DNA from: Eubacteriales bacterium
Lineage (GTDB): Bacteria; Bacillota; Clostridia; Oscillospirales; Butyricicoccaceae
Assembly: GCA_030524285.1 (NCBI GenBank)
Contig: JAUNGQ010000004.1
Location: 24,408 to 88,407, forward strand
Direction: 5' to 3'
DNA length: 64,000 nt
The notes beneath the pieces are model-generated. The model ran no database searches and had not been told where the DNA came from. It saw only the letters and a program-made list of their open reading frames with translations. Position numbers and translations under genes: made by a program. Positions 50,176 to 58,617 of the stretch are shown piece by piece. Positions within the stretch are counted from its first letter, which is position 1; the number at the start of each line of letters is the position of its first letter.

Positions 50176-51834
50176 TTGTCAAAATTGATTGACGGACAGT
50201 TATTCTGTGCCATGGTTATTGAAGGCGCGCTGTCCATTGAAGAGAAAAAAGAAGAAGCAAACGAATTAAACGTTTTTCCGGTTCCGGACGGTGACACCGG
50301 TACCAATATGTCGCTGACCATGGCGTCTGCGAAAAACGAGCTGTCCCGACTGAAGGATGCCGATCTGCCGACAGCAAGCGCTGCTGCGGCATCTGCACTG
50401 CTCCGCGGCGCACGCGGCAACTCCGGCGTTATCCTTTCCCTGCTGTTCCGCGGCATGTCCAAGCAGCTGAAAAAATGTAAGGAAGCAAACGGACAGATGC
50501 TGGCACTTGCCCTGCAGGAAGGCGTACAGGCAGCGTATAAGGCTGTTATGAAGCCGGCAGAGGGCACCATTTTAACCGTATCCCGCGTTGCCGCACAGCA
50601 TGTTGTTGAGCTGTGCCAGTCCAATCCGGAAATCGGCTGTGGCGAGGTGTTGCGTCAGGCGCTGGATCGCGGTCATGAGGCTCTGACAGAAACCACCCAT
50701 CAGAACCCCGTACTGGAAAAGGCCGGCGTTGTCGATGCGGGCGGCTTCGGTTTCCTCGCTGTACTGGAGGGCATGAACGACGCCTACAACGGCATTCACA
50801 AGGAGCGCGCCATTGCAGAGCCAACACCGGAACAAAAGGCCGGCGCAACCTTCTCTGATATCTCAGAGGAAGACATCACCTTTACCTACTGCACCGAATT
50901 TATTGCAGAACGCCGCGACAAGGCACGCAATGTGCAGCGCCTGCGTTCGTTCCTGAACAGCATCGGTGACAGCCTCGTGGTTGTAGAGGATGATGATATC
51001 GTCAAGGTGCATGTGCATACTGATCAGCCGAATGAAGCACTGGCTGCCGGTCTGAAATTCGGCCAGCTGCTCACCGTAAAGATTGAAAACATGCGCCAGC
51101 AGCACTCTGCAAAGATTGTAGAAGAGGCTTCCGGTCTGGAAAGTAAGGCACGCAAGATTGCAGAACCGGAAAAGAAGTATGGCTTTGTTTCCGTCGCTGC
51201 CGGCGAAGGTCTGGTCAGTGTGTTCCGTGATCTCGGTGTCGACGAAATGGTGCAGGGCGGTCAGACCATGAACCCGTCCACCGACGACATTCTTCACGCC
51301 ATCGACGCTGTTCCGGCTGAGATCGTCTTCGTCCTGCCGAACAACAAGAATATCGTCATGGCGGCAGAACAGGCTGTTCCGCTCTGTGAGAAGAAAACCG
51401 TGGTCATCATTCCGACAAAGAATATTCCGCAGGGTATTTCCGCTATGCTCTCCTTTGATGAAAGCATGGAAATGGATGAAAACCGCGAGGCCATGCTGGA
51501 CGCTGCTGCTAATGTCCGTTCCGGTCAGGTAACCTATGCAGCGCGCAATTCCGATTTTGACGGCAAAAAGATCAAGGAAGGCGAATACCTTTCCCTGCTG
51601 GAATCCAAGCTGTGTGCAAACAGCCGAAAAATGGATGATGCCGTCAAAAAGATGGTCCGTGAAATGTGCAAAAAGTCCTGCTCCTTTGTCAATATCATCT
51701 ATGGCGAAGACATGACCGAAGACGATGCAGCGCGCATTGAAAAAATGGTTCTGAAGGAAGCGCCGGAAGCAGAGGTTACGATCATCAACGGCGGGCAGCC
51801 GGTTTACTACTTTATTATTTCTGCAGAAGGCTGA
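50176..51834 (+). CDS. fakA: Fatty acid kinase FakA-like (DAK2/YloV) protein
   Basis: A 552-residue YloV/FakA protein. The N-terminal DhaL-like ATP-binding domain (about 1-195) carries NVFPVPDGDTGTNMSLTM, ARGNSGVILSLLFRGMSK and VVDAGGFGFLAVLEGM. The middle and C-terminal domains include TYCTEFIAE, VVVEDDDIVKVHVHTDQP and GGQTMNPSTDDI. With a FakB partner it phosphorylates exogenous fatty acids for phospholipid synthesis; no fakB lies here. Translation starts at TTG 50176 behind AAAGGAGG; the nearby ATG at 50172 is out of frame. Confidence 0.93.
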   Translation: MSKLIDGQLFCAMVIEGALSIEEKKEEANELNVFPVPDGDTGTNMSLTMASAKNELSRLKDADLPTASAAAASALLRGARGNSGVILSLLFRGMSKQLKKCKEANGQMLALALQEGVQAAYKAVMKPAEGTILTVSRVAAQHVVELCQSNPEIGCGEVLRQALDRGHEALTETTHQNPVLEKAGVVDAGGFGFLAVLEGMNDAYNGIHKERAIAEPTPEQKAGATFSDISEEDITFTYCTEFIAERRDKARNVQRLRSFLNSIGDSLVVVEDDDIVKVHVHTDQPNEALAAGLKFGQLLTVKIENMRQQHSAKIVEEASGLESKARKIAEPEKKYGFVSVAAGEGLVSVFRDLGVDEMVQGGQTMNPSTDDILHAIDAVPAEIVFVLPNNKNIVMAAEQAVPLCEKKTVVIIPTKNIPQGISAMLSFDESMEMDENREAMLDAAANVRSGQVTYAARNSDFDGKKIKEGEYLSLLESKLCANSRKMDDAVKKMVREMCKKSCSFVNIIYGEDMTEDDAARIEKMVLKEAPEAEVTIINGGQPVYYFIISAEG

Positions 51835-51844
51835 TACAATCCCA

Positions 51845-52504
51845 ATGTCTATTTTTGATATTTTTGCAAAACTCGAACAGGAAGAAAAAAACAAACCTGC
51901 CCCACAGCCGATCGAATGGCTGGTTGTCGGGCTTGGGAATCCCGGTAAAAAATACGAAAACAACCGTCATAACACCGGTTTCCGCGTGATAGATGCCCTG
52001 TGCAAAAAACACAATGTACGCTGTGACCGTTCCAAATTTCAGGCGCTGATCGGCGAAGCGGTTCTTGGCGGGCATCGCTGTTTGCTGATGAAGCCGCAGA
52101 CCTTTATGAATGCCTCCGGCGATGCGGTTGCGGAAGCCGCGGATTTTTACAAAATTCCATCGGAGCATATTCTGGTCATCTTCGATGATATTTCCCTGCC
52201 TGTCGGCACACTGCGCATCCGTCCAAAAGGCTCCGCCGGCGGACAAAATGGTGTTAAAAACATCATCTTTATGCTCAGCTCCGAGCTGTTTCCACGAATC
52301 AAAGTTGGTGTCGGTGCAAAGCCGCATCCCGATTATGATCTGGCAGACTGGGTGCTGTCCAATGTGACCGAAGAGGAAATGCCTGCGATGCATGATGCGA
52401 TTGAACGCGCTGTCCTCGCAATCTCCGAGCTGATTGAAAACGGCGTACCTGCGGCAACGCAGAAATACAACGGAAAAAACAAACAGCCGGAGCAATGCAA
52501 ATAA
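51845..52504 (+). CDS. pth: Peptidyl-tRNA hydrolase
   Basis: A 219-residue enzyme that frees tRNA from peptidyl-tRNA drop-off products. The catalytic region is LVVGLGNPGKKYENNRHNTGF (in parts, residues 26-46), including the essential His of RHNTG. KPQTFMNASGDAV, DDISLPVGTLRIRPKGSAGGQNGVKNI (in parts) and GVGAKPHPDYDLADWVLS follow. There is an extra 23-residue N-terminus (MSIFDIFAKLEQEEKNKPAP) before the usual start; the next codons lack another good start, so I kept it. It lies 10 nt after the FakA-like gene and ends at a terminator. Confidence 0.95.
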   Translation: MSIFDIFAKLEQEEKNKPAPQPIEWLVVGLGNPGKKYENNRHNTGFRVIDALCKKHNVRCDRSKFQALIGEAVLGGHRCLLMKPQTFMNASGDAVAEAADFYKIPSEHILVIFDDISLPVGTLRIRPKGSAGGQNGVKNIIFMLSSELFPRIKVGVGAKPHPDYDLADWVLSNVTEEEMPAMHDAIERAVLAISELIENGVPAATQKYNGKNKQPEQCK

Positions 52505-52511
52505 CCAACCA

Positions 52512-52544
52512 AACACAGCAACCAGCACGGTTGCTGTGTTTTTT
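52512..52544 (+). terminator. Terminator after pth
   Basis: AACACAGCAACC (52512-52523) pairs perfectly with GGTTGCTGTGTT (52529-52540), continuing T4. Confidence 0.9.
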
Positions 52545-52624
52545 ATCCCGACAAAACGGAACACAAAATATCAGGAACCCTTGCGCTGAAAACGGTAAAA
52601 TAGATACAGACGGAGGGAAATAAA

Positions 52625-53503
52625 ATGGATTGGGTAAAAAGCTTTCAGAACGCTATCAATTATATCGAAGACCATATCACGGAGCCGTTGGACTATACAC
52701 GTATCGGGCAGGAAATGAATATATCCGGTTTTTACTTTCAAAAGATATTTTCTATCCTGTGCGGCATGTCTGTCGGTGAATATATCCGCAACCGCAGGCT
52801 CACACTTGCCGGCAATGAGCTGCTGTCAACGGATACAAAAATCATTGATATTGCTCTCAAATATGGCTATGATACGCCGGAAGGCTTTACCCGTGCCTTT
52901 ACCCGGTTTCATGGCGTAACACCCAACGCTGTTCGGAAGCATCCCATCCCTTTGCAATCCTTTTCCCGCCTGTCAATTTCTATTTCCGTGAAAGGTGGAA
53001 GCAGTATGCAGTACAAAATCCAACAGAAAGAAGCATTTCAGATTATCGCGAAAACCCAGCGCTTTGTGAAACAGGAGGACATTCTGGGACGAAAGGATAT
53101 CCCGCGGTTTTGGGCGGACTGTCATCTGGACGGTACCGTATCCCATTTGGCAGAAATCGCAAAGAAAGATGGTATCCTACAGGGCTGTATCATTGGTATG
53201 AGTACGGAGGATTCTACTGTTGTAAAGGATTTTCCGTATTCCATTGGTGCAGAATATGCAGGCGGTATCGTACCGGAGGGCTATGCATTGTTTGATGTTC
53301 CTGCCGCTACATGGGCTGTTTTTACAGCAGATTCCGTCAAACCGCAGGATATCCAGTCACTCTGGCACCAGATTTTTACAGAATTTTTCCCGACTTCGGA
53401 TTATAAGCCCCTGGGGACATATGACCTTGAAGTATACTCCGGTAGCTGTGCCTTCGGACAGGTATATGACAGCGAGATTTGGATTGCTGTAACCAAAAAA
53501 TAA
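52625..53503 (+). CDS. AraC-family regulator with GyrI-like effector domain
   Basis: A 292-residue regulator. Two AraC helix-turn-helix motifs occupy residues 8-105 (EPLDYTRIGQEMNISGFYFQKIF and IIDIALKYGYDTPEGFTRAF, each in part). After a Ser-rich linker, residues about 125-290 form a GyrI/SOUL-like ligand-binding domain ending YDLEVYSGSCAFGQVYDSEIWIAV. This arrangement is that of Rob/SoxS-like regulators which sense small hydrophobic or toxic compounds. It is monocistronic and no efflux gene adjoins it. ACGGAGGGAAATAAA precedes the ATG. Confidence 0.88.
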   Translation: MDWVKSFQNAINYIEDHITEPLDYTRIGQEMNISGFYFQKIFSILCGMSVGEYIRNRRLTLAGNELLSTDTKIIDIALKYGYDTPEGFTRAFTRFHGVTPNAVRKHPIPLQSFSRLSISISVKGGSSMQYKIQQKEAFQIIAKTQRFVKQEDILGRKDIPRFWADCHLDGTVSHLAEIAKKDGILQGCIIGMSTEDSTVVKDFPYSIGAEYAGGIVPEGYALFDVPAATWAVFTADSVKPQDIQSLWHQIFTEFFPTSDYKPLGTYDLEVYSGSCAFGQVYDSEIWIAVTKK

Positions 53504-53517
53504 TACCTCAAATTAAA

Positions 53518-53610
53518 GCGTCACTCTTTGAGGGAGCCCAGCCTGTCGATAAACCCATCTACAACGGTTGTTGAAAAGCCTTCCTCATCTAAGGGAGACT
53601 TGTCCCAAAC
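53518..53610. repeat. Interspersed GAGGGAG/CTCCCTC repeat, copy 5 (degenerate)
   Basis: TTTGAGGGAGCCCAGCC and, 45 nt on, AAAGCCTTCCTCATCTAAGG resemble arms of the repeat family but have lost symmetry. Confidence 0.4.
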
Positions 53611-53658
53611 TTCTTCATACGCATCACACAGATAAAATGGTGTTTTTGCGGCAAGCTA

Positions 53659-53693
53659 AAACCGGCGGGGTTTCCTGCCGGTTTCATTTTTTT
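53659..53693 (+). terminator. Terminator upstream of the ECF sigma gene
   Basis: AAACCGGC (53659-53666) pairs with GCCGGTTT (53677-53684), followed by CATTTTTTT. It probably ends the AraC transcript. Confidence 0.75.
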
Positions 53694-53774
53694 GTAAAAT
53701 ATTGTATCCTTATCTGTAACGAATCTCCTTTGACCGGAACTAACATATAAACAGAAAGCTGGGAGGTGAATATC

Positions 53775-54281
53775 GTGCCCCGCAAAGGTGAAGATTTATA
53801 TGAACAGCACGCACAGAAGGTGTATCGGTATCTGTGTTCTCTGACCGGGGACGCAGACCTTGCCGAGGATCTGACACAGGAAACCTTTTATCAGGCGCTC
53901 AAAAGCCTGCACACCTTCCGCGGTGACTGTACGCCATATGTCTGGCTCTGCGCCATTGCCAAGCGGTTATGGTACCGGGAATGTAACCGGCAAAAGAAAA
54001 ATCCTCCTCTGGAGGAAGCTCATCTTACCAGCCTCACAGCATCCGACAATCCGGAACAGGAGGTACAGGAGCGCGAGGACCGATTACGCCTCTATCGTGC
54101 CATGCAGCAGCTACATGCGGATACCCGCGAGGTGATGCATCTGCGGCTAAACGGTGATTTCTCCTTTCGGGAAATCGGTGAAATCATGCAGCATACCGAA
54201 ACATGGGCACGCGTCCGCTTTTACCGCGGAAAGGAACAGCTTGTCAAAATCTTAGGAGGTGACGAACATGAAACAGAATAA
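53775..54281 (+). CDS. ECF-type RNA polymerase sigma factor
   Basis: A 168-residue group 4 sigma factor. Region 2 is visible as HAQKVYRYLCSLTGDADLAEDLTQETFYQAL (in parts) and WLCAIAKRLWYRE. Region 4 has LHADTREVMHLRLNGDFSF with the HTH FREIGEIMQHTETWARVRFYR. GTG 53775 is the likely start, with GGGAGG upstream; the GTG at 53766 overlaps that site. The partner anti-sigma gene overlaps its end by 14 nt, the typical arrangement for a membrane-tethered stress response. The regulon is not evident. Confidence 0.9.
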   Translation: MPRKGEDLYEQHAQKVYRYLCSLTGDADLAEDLTQETFYQALKSLHTFRGDCTPYVWLCAIAKRLWYRECNRQKKNPPLEEAHLTSLTASDNPEQEVQEREDRLRLYRAMQQLHADTREVMHLRLNGDFSFREIGEIMQHTETWARVRFYRGKEQLVKILGGDEHETE

Positions 54282-55365
54282 ACTGGACTGCTGCGTTGTC
54301 CGCGATCTTCTTCCCTCTTACATCGAGGAATTAACAGAATCAGAAACTTCACAGCAGATTGAAGAACATCTGGAGCAATGCACTGCCTGTAGTGAATTGG
54401 AGCATAACCTGCGGACGCAGGTTCCGGTAACTCCTATCCCCAAAAAATCCCTTCGTTTTTTGAAACGAGTACGGAACAACCGCATTGCATCGGCGCTGTT
54501 TGCCATTGTTATCGCAATTCTGATTGTTGTCCTGTGGTATTTCTATCTGTTCCCTTATTCCAACACAGACGCTGGACGGCTGACTGCCGTACAGGATTAT
54601 GTTGCTTCCGGCGAGGTACATTTTCAAGAACAACAGGCGATCGGCGGAGATATTATCGATACCTCTGACAGTTCCGATCTCGAAGCAGAAAACGCCATAT
54701 GGTATACCATTCAAAAAGGCACCCCTGTACAGGTAGTTTCCTATACGGAGATTGACAATACTCTACTCGTTTCGTTTACCGTCGAGGATGATTTACACAG
54801 CCGTGGTATTTTGCAGCTTTCCCGCGGTTTGAATGGCAGATATCGTCCTGTCAATGCTTCCTACGGCACCGGATACAATGCCGCACTGATCTATGATACA
54901 GCATCCATATGGTCTGGGGAAGCTGACGGAGAAATCTATCATGTTGGCACTGTTTTGGCGGGCTTTGCCTGTGATAATGTTGCCGCAGTTCGTATGCGGT
55001 ACAGCCACAGTTATTTTGATCCGGACGGAGATTATGAATTGACGGACCCGGAATGGGTTACAGAAAACTATGAGAAAACCTATCCGGTAACAAGCAGTAC
55101 GTTCCTCTGGGCATGGTCACAGGAACAGCTCGCTGCCGATCTGGACGTTGCCCATTTTTCCAACGATACATCAAATATCTCGGTATCTGGCAAACCGGTC
55201 CTGTTGGACAAGAATGGAAAGGATATCACCGAACAGTATGAAAACACAGAAAATCCCAGTTGGTTATCCCTGCCAAATGAAGCTGACCTGCGTTATGTCT
55301 ACATTCTCATGTTCGGGGTTCTTATCATTGGTATTCGTGCTGCCATGCAGATTTTAGAGCATTAA
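54268..55365 (+). CDS. Membrane anti-sigma factor with zinc-finger (ZAS) domain
   Basis: A 365-residue protein. The cytoplasmic N-terminus contains the zinc anti-sigma motif: LDCCVVRDLLPSYIEEL, then HLEQCTAC (HxxxCxxC near residue 34). A single transmembrane segment spans about 72-95 (IASALFAIVIAILIVVLWYF). The remaining 265 residues are outside the cell and have no domain I recognise. A second hydrophobic segment close to the C-terminus (YVYILMFGVLIIGIRAAM, about 340-357) suggests that the outer domain is anchored at both ends. GGAGGTGACGAAC precedes ATG 54268, overlapping the sigma gene. Confidence 0.85.
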   Translation: MKQNKLDCCVVRDLLPSYIEELTESETSQQIEEHLEQCTACSELEHNLRTQVPVTPIPKKSLRFLKRVRNNRIASALFAIVIAILIVVLWYFYLFPYSNTDAGRLTAVQDYVASGEVHFQEQQAIGGDIIDTSDSSDLEAENAIWYTIQKGTPVQVVSYTEIDNTLLVSFTVEDDLHSRGILQLSRGLNGRYRPVNASYGTGYNAALIYDTASIWSGEADGEIYHVGTVLAGFACDNVAAVRMRYSHSYFDPDGDYELTDPEWVTENYEKTYPVTSSTFLWAWSQEQLAADLDVAHFSNDTSNISVSGKPVLLDKNGKDITEQYENTENPSWLSLPNEADLRYVYILMFGVLIIGIRAAMQILEH

Positions 55366-55370
55366 AGTAT

Positions 55371-55396
55371 AAGCCCGGCGGTTTCCCGCCGGGCTT
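55371..55396. terminator. Bidirectional terminator between anti-sigma and cation-efflux genes
   Basis: AAGCCCGGCGG (55371-55381) pairs perfectly with CCGCCGGGCTT (55386-55396). The T-rich flanks are short. Confidence 0.7.
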
Positions 55397-55405
55397 TGCT
55401 TCCGT

Positions 55406-56359
55406 TCACTCGATTGCATTGCGGTCCTCTGACATCATAACCGGATTGACATGCACCATGATATGTTTGACCTTTGGAAACTGCTGCTCAATGGAATTAT
55501 GCACACGGCGTGCAACTTCATGCGCATCCTCCAGCGTCTTCTTTCCTTCCACACCAATTTCCAGATCAACATAAATTTTATTACCAAATACACGGGTACG
55601 CAGGATGTCAATTTGCAGGACACCTTTCTCCTGCAGCACACACGCATACATTGCCTGTTCTGTCGAGGTATCACACGCATGATCTACCATCTTATCCACG
55701 GCATCCCGAAAAATATCAATTGCTGCCTTGGCAATGCACACACAAATCAGGACACTGGCAATCGGGTCAAGCGCCGGATACCCCATACGTGCACCAAAAA
55801 CACCGATCAGCGCACCAACAGATGACAGGGCATCCGAACGATGATGCCAGGCATCCGCCAAAAGTGCAGAAGAATCAATTTTCTTTGCATTCCATTTTGT
55901 ATAATGGAACATGGCTTCCTTCGTTACAATCGAAATCACAGCGGCAATACCTGCCAGCAGCCCGGGAATGGCAAGGGTGCTGGTATCCCCCGACAGAATG
56001 TTCTGCACTGCCTGCACGCCGATCAGCAGTCCGGTCAGCATCAGCACGCCGGACAGCACAACAGCTGCAACACATTCCATGCGTTCATGTCCGTAAGGAT
56101 GCTCTTTGTCGGATTCACGAGACGACAGCTTCACACCAATGATAACAATAATGCTGCTGAATACGTCGGATGCAGAATGCACGGCATCGCTGACCATCGC
56201 ACCGGAATGTGCAGCCAGCCCTGCAAATAGCTTGAAAACTGACAGGACAACATTTCCGATAATACTGACCATCGATACCTTATACGCTGTTTTTTCCGCT
56301 GAAACCGACTGTACGCATGCAGGTACTTTCGTTTCCAGATATTTTCGGCGTTTTTTCAT
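55406..56359 (-). CDS. Cation diffusion facilitator (CDF) metal exporter
   Basis: A 317-residue CDF transporter. Six transmembrane segments occupy about residues 28-225. The metal site is formed by MVSDAVHSASDVFSS (HxxxD, about residue 60) and LLADAWHHRSDALSS (about 167). A cytoplasmic ferredoxin-like domain follows (VYLE/VDLEIGVEGKKTLEDAHEVA, VKHIMVHVNP). It exports divalent metal in exchange for protons. The leader carries a probable Ni/Co riboswitch with an intrinsic terminator, so Ni2+ or Co2+ are the likely substrates. The ribosome-binding site is AGGAGG. Confidence 0.93.
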   Translation of the reverse strand: MKKRRKYLETKVPACVQSVSAEKTAYKVSMVSIIGNVVLSVFKLFAGLAAHSGAMVSDAVHSASDVFSSIIVIIGVKLSSRESDKEHPYGHERMECVAAVVLSGVLMLTGLLIGVQAVQNILSGDTSTLAIPGLLAGIAAVISIVTKEAMFHYTKWNAKKIDSSALLADAWHHRSDALSSVGALIGVFGARMGYPALDPIASVLICVCIAKAAIDIFRDAVDKMVDHACDTSTEQAMYACVLQEKGVLQIDILRTRVFGNKIYVDLEIGVEGKKTLEDAHEVARRVHNSIEQQFPKVKHIMVHVNPVMMSEDRNAIE

Positions 56360-56415
56360 ACATAGTTTCCTCCTGATTAGGTTAATAGGTGCATAAGCAT
56401 GTTCGCGGAGGATAG

Positions 56416-56515
56416 AAAAAGTCCGCGAAACCAGTAATTACACTGTCCCGCGGACTGAAAATCCACTGTCATTTACAATGACCCGGCTTCTGACTGTTGT
56501 CATGCCTGTTCAGAT
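56416..56515 (-). ncRNA. Probable NiCo (czcD-type) riboswitch
   Basis: On the minus strand CTGAA (56509-56513) pairs with TTCAG (56455-56459) as a closing stem. It encloses the small hairpins TGAC-N4-GTCA and GTCATT-GTA-AATGAC and conserved-looking AACAGG, GAAGCCGGG and GGGACAG segments. The next stem, AGTCCGCG (56449-56456) with CGCGGACT (56420-56427), ends in T5, a terminator that competes with the closing stem. It sits between a consensus promoter and a CDF exporter gene, the known context of NiCo riboswitches. I recognise the layout from memory, not by a search. Confidence 0.6.
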
Positions 56516-56557
56516 GGTTCTGCAATTCTATTCTATGCCATGCATGATATTTTTATG

Positions 56558-56586
56558 ATTATAACAGCCTTCTTTTTATCCGTCAA
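56558..56586 (-). promoter_or_regulatory. Promoter of the cation-efflux gene
   Basis: On the minus strand TTGACG (56581-56586), a 17-bp spacer and TATAAT (56558-56563). The leader is about 190 nt. Confidence 0.8.
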
Positions 56587-56661
56587 TAGAAATACGCACA
56601 GTTGCAGTATTACAACTTTTTAATGAAAAAACGAAAGAATTTTCTCTCTATTCCTATTCTT

Positions 56662-57045
56662 TTATTTATTCTGATTCAAGAATGTTTCCCGTTCCTTCCG
56701 CAGCTCTGCGTAGACCTGCAAGGAAGTCCATGCAAGATTTGTCGGCGTTGTTACAGCCTTCAGGTCAATACGGATGCTGTTTTCCCGCAAAAGCTTCAAA
56801 ACAACATCTACCAGTTCAGAGGAAAAGCCATGCATGATCAGCATCGGCTCTGCCAGCTCAATACCAAGACCTGGTAAAGCCCTTCCCGGCTGTTTGATTC
56901 CCAGCAATACATTCAGGGGAACCGTATACTGTTCCTTTCGGACCACTCGGACGGAAATGCCATGATTCCGCAGAAGCGGTGTCAGCCGGTTCAAAATCAA
57001 ATCCGGTGTACGATATACCAAGACAATAGGATATGTTTTCTCCAT
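56662..57045 (-). CDS. DUF3783-like protein
   Basis: A 127-residue cytosolic protein. The C-terminal half, EPMLIMHGFSSELVDVVLK with LKAVTTPTNLAWTSLQVYAELRKE, resembles the DUF3783 family of Clostridia, which often pairs a modified N-terminal segment with this domain. The function is unknown. ATG 57045 follows AAGGAAGGTGA; a GTG three codons earlier (57054) overlaps that site. It is 15 nt downstream of the solute-binding lipoprotein gene on the same strand, so all three of pgeF, the lipoprotein gene and this one could be co-transcribed. Confidence 0.65.
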   Translation of the reverse strand: MEKTYPIVLVYRTPDLILNRLTPLLRNHGISVRVVRKEQYTVPLNVLLGIKQPGRALPGLGIELAEPMLIMHGFSSELVDVVLKLLRENSIRIDLKAVTTPTNLAWTSLQVYAELRKERETFLNQNK

Positions 57046-57060
57046 CACGTTCACCTTCCT

Positions 57061-58617
57061 TTATGATGCAGACCAGCCTTCGATGCCATGGAAAACATTA
57101 TACGGCCATGGCGCGAAGCCTTCCGGAAGCTGATCCGCCGAGGAAATCAGAGAGCGTTCAAAGGCAATTGGTATAATCGGTGTCTCTTCCATAAAGCATT
57201 CGAGATAATCTGCCTGTGCATCCTCCCATTCTGTCTCGTCTGCCGTATGCAGAGCCGTCAGCACGTTCTCCATTTGCGAACTGGAATACGTTCCGAAATT
57301 CCGTTCTCCATTGCGGGAGATAACCGAAGACAGATCAAAATCCACTGTCATCTCATATTCACCATAATAGATTTGAAAGCTTTCCCGGCGCAGCTTTGCC
57401 CGACAGTCCTCAAATTCCAACGGTGTGACGGTAGCCTGAATACCAACCTCATTCAGATTTTTTACATACTGATCCAGTACAGCGCCCTTGGCGCCATAGG
57501 CTGCGTTATAAATGATTTCTATCGTAAACTGCTTTTTGCTGCTGATATCCAGATAACCGTCATCATCACGGTCATAAATGCCTGCATCCTCCAGAAGCGC
57601 CAATGCTTCCTCCTTACTATAGTCCGGTGCGTCAACGCCTTCCGGTATCGATGCCACCGGCAGCGATGCTGCATCAGCCCGCCCGGTAAAACAGGTATGC
57701 ACAATACTGCTGCGGTCCATCAGCATAGACAACGCCGTGCGGACGTCCGGGTCATCCAGCGGCTCCCATTCACAGTTGATACCGAGATAATGCAGCCGGG
57801 TTGTCGGAACGCTTGCTGTATATTTGGCTCCGGTCACTGCGGTACTTTCCGCGTCCTGCTGTATCAGGAGTGATAAATCCCCGCTGCTCAACAGGTTGGC
57901 AGCGCCGCTGTTGTCGGATACGGATTTCAGTTCAATGGAACTGCAAAAGCCAACCGTTCCCCCGCTCCATGCATCAAATGGAATCAGCTTCATACCGGAA
58001 TCCGATGATACAATCTGATACGGGCCGGAACCATCCAGAATTTCCTCTTCCTCGGAGCCTTTGCGGAAAATCGGTACATTCAGCAATGCCTCCAGTTCTT
58101 TTGTAGATTTGGAACGGTTAAGCCGGATATTGATGGTATCATCATCGCATTTCACGGAGGAAATGCATGCCAATTGCTCCTGATACACAGAATTTTCCTG
58201 CTGACGCGCATTGTTCAGAGAATATACAACATCCTCTACAGTTACTTCCTCTCCGGAATGAAATTTCATTCCGGATCGCAGCGTCAGCGTATAGGACTTT
58301 GCGCTGTTTTGTTCGATATCTTCACAAAGCTCCGCCTGTGGTTCAAAGCTTTCGTCCAGTTGGAACAAGCTTTCAAAGCAGAGCTGCAATAGCAGCTTGT
58401 TTTCCGCTGAAGTACAGGTCAGCGGATTCAGGCTGTCGCTTTTGTTATATGCAAGCGAAAAGGAATCCACTGCCTTGACATCTTCCGGTTGCACAGCTCC
58501 CTGCTCGGCAGCCGTACCGCTTCCGTTCCCATCTGCTGTTTGTGCACCGCATCCTGCCAGCGCCGTCAACAATATAGCACCAGTCAGAAATACTGTTATC
58601 CCACGTTTCCAATTCAT
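57061..58617 (-). CDS. ABC-transporter solute-binding lipoprotein, family 5 (peptide/nickel type)
   Basis: A 518-residue lipoprotein. The signal ends at the lipobox LTALAGC (Cys near residue 23). The mature protein is a family-5 binding protein: PLTCTSAENKLLLQLCFESL, SYTLTLRSGMKFHSGEEVTVEDVVYSL (in parts), the GSGPYQIVSS and YLGINCEW regions, and ALLEDAGIYDRDDDGYLD. Such proteins deliver peptides, nickel or other ligands to an ABC importer, but no permease or ATPase gene is adjacent. It overlaps pgeF by 4 nt (ATGA) and is probably co-translated with it, suggesting a link to peptidoglycan peptides. Confidence 0.87.
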   Translation of the reverse strand: MNWKRGITVFLTGAILLTALAGCGAQTADGNGSGTAAEQGAVQPEDVKAVDSFSLAYNKSDSLNPLTCTSAENKLLLQLCFESLFQLDESFEPQAELCEDIEQNSAKSYTLTLRSGMKFHSGEEVTVEDVVYSLNNARQQENSVYQEQLACISSVKCDDDTINIRLNRSKSTKELEALLNVPIFRKGSEEEEILDGSGPYQIVSSDSGMKLIPFDAWSGGTVGFCSSIELKSVSDNSGAANLLSSGDLSLLIQQDAESTAVTGAKYTASVPTTRLHYLGINCEWEPLDDPDVRTALSMLMDRSSIVHTCFTGRADAASLPVASIPEGVDAPDYSKEEALALLEDAGIYDRDDDGYLDISSKKQFTIEIIYNAAYGAKGAVLDQYVKNLNEVGIQATVTPLEFEDCRAKLRRESFQIYYGEYEMTVDFDLSSVISRNGERNFGTYSSSQMENVLTALHTADETEWEDAQADYLECFMEETPIIPIAFERSLISSADQLPEGFAPWPYNVFHGIEGWSAS

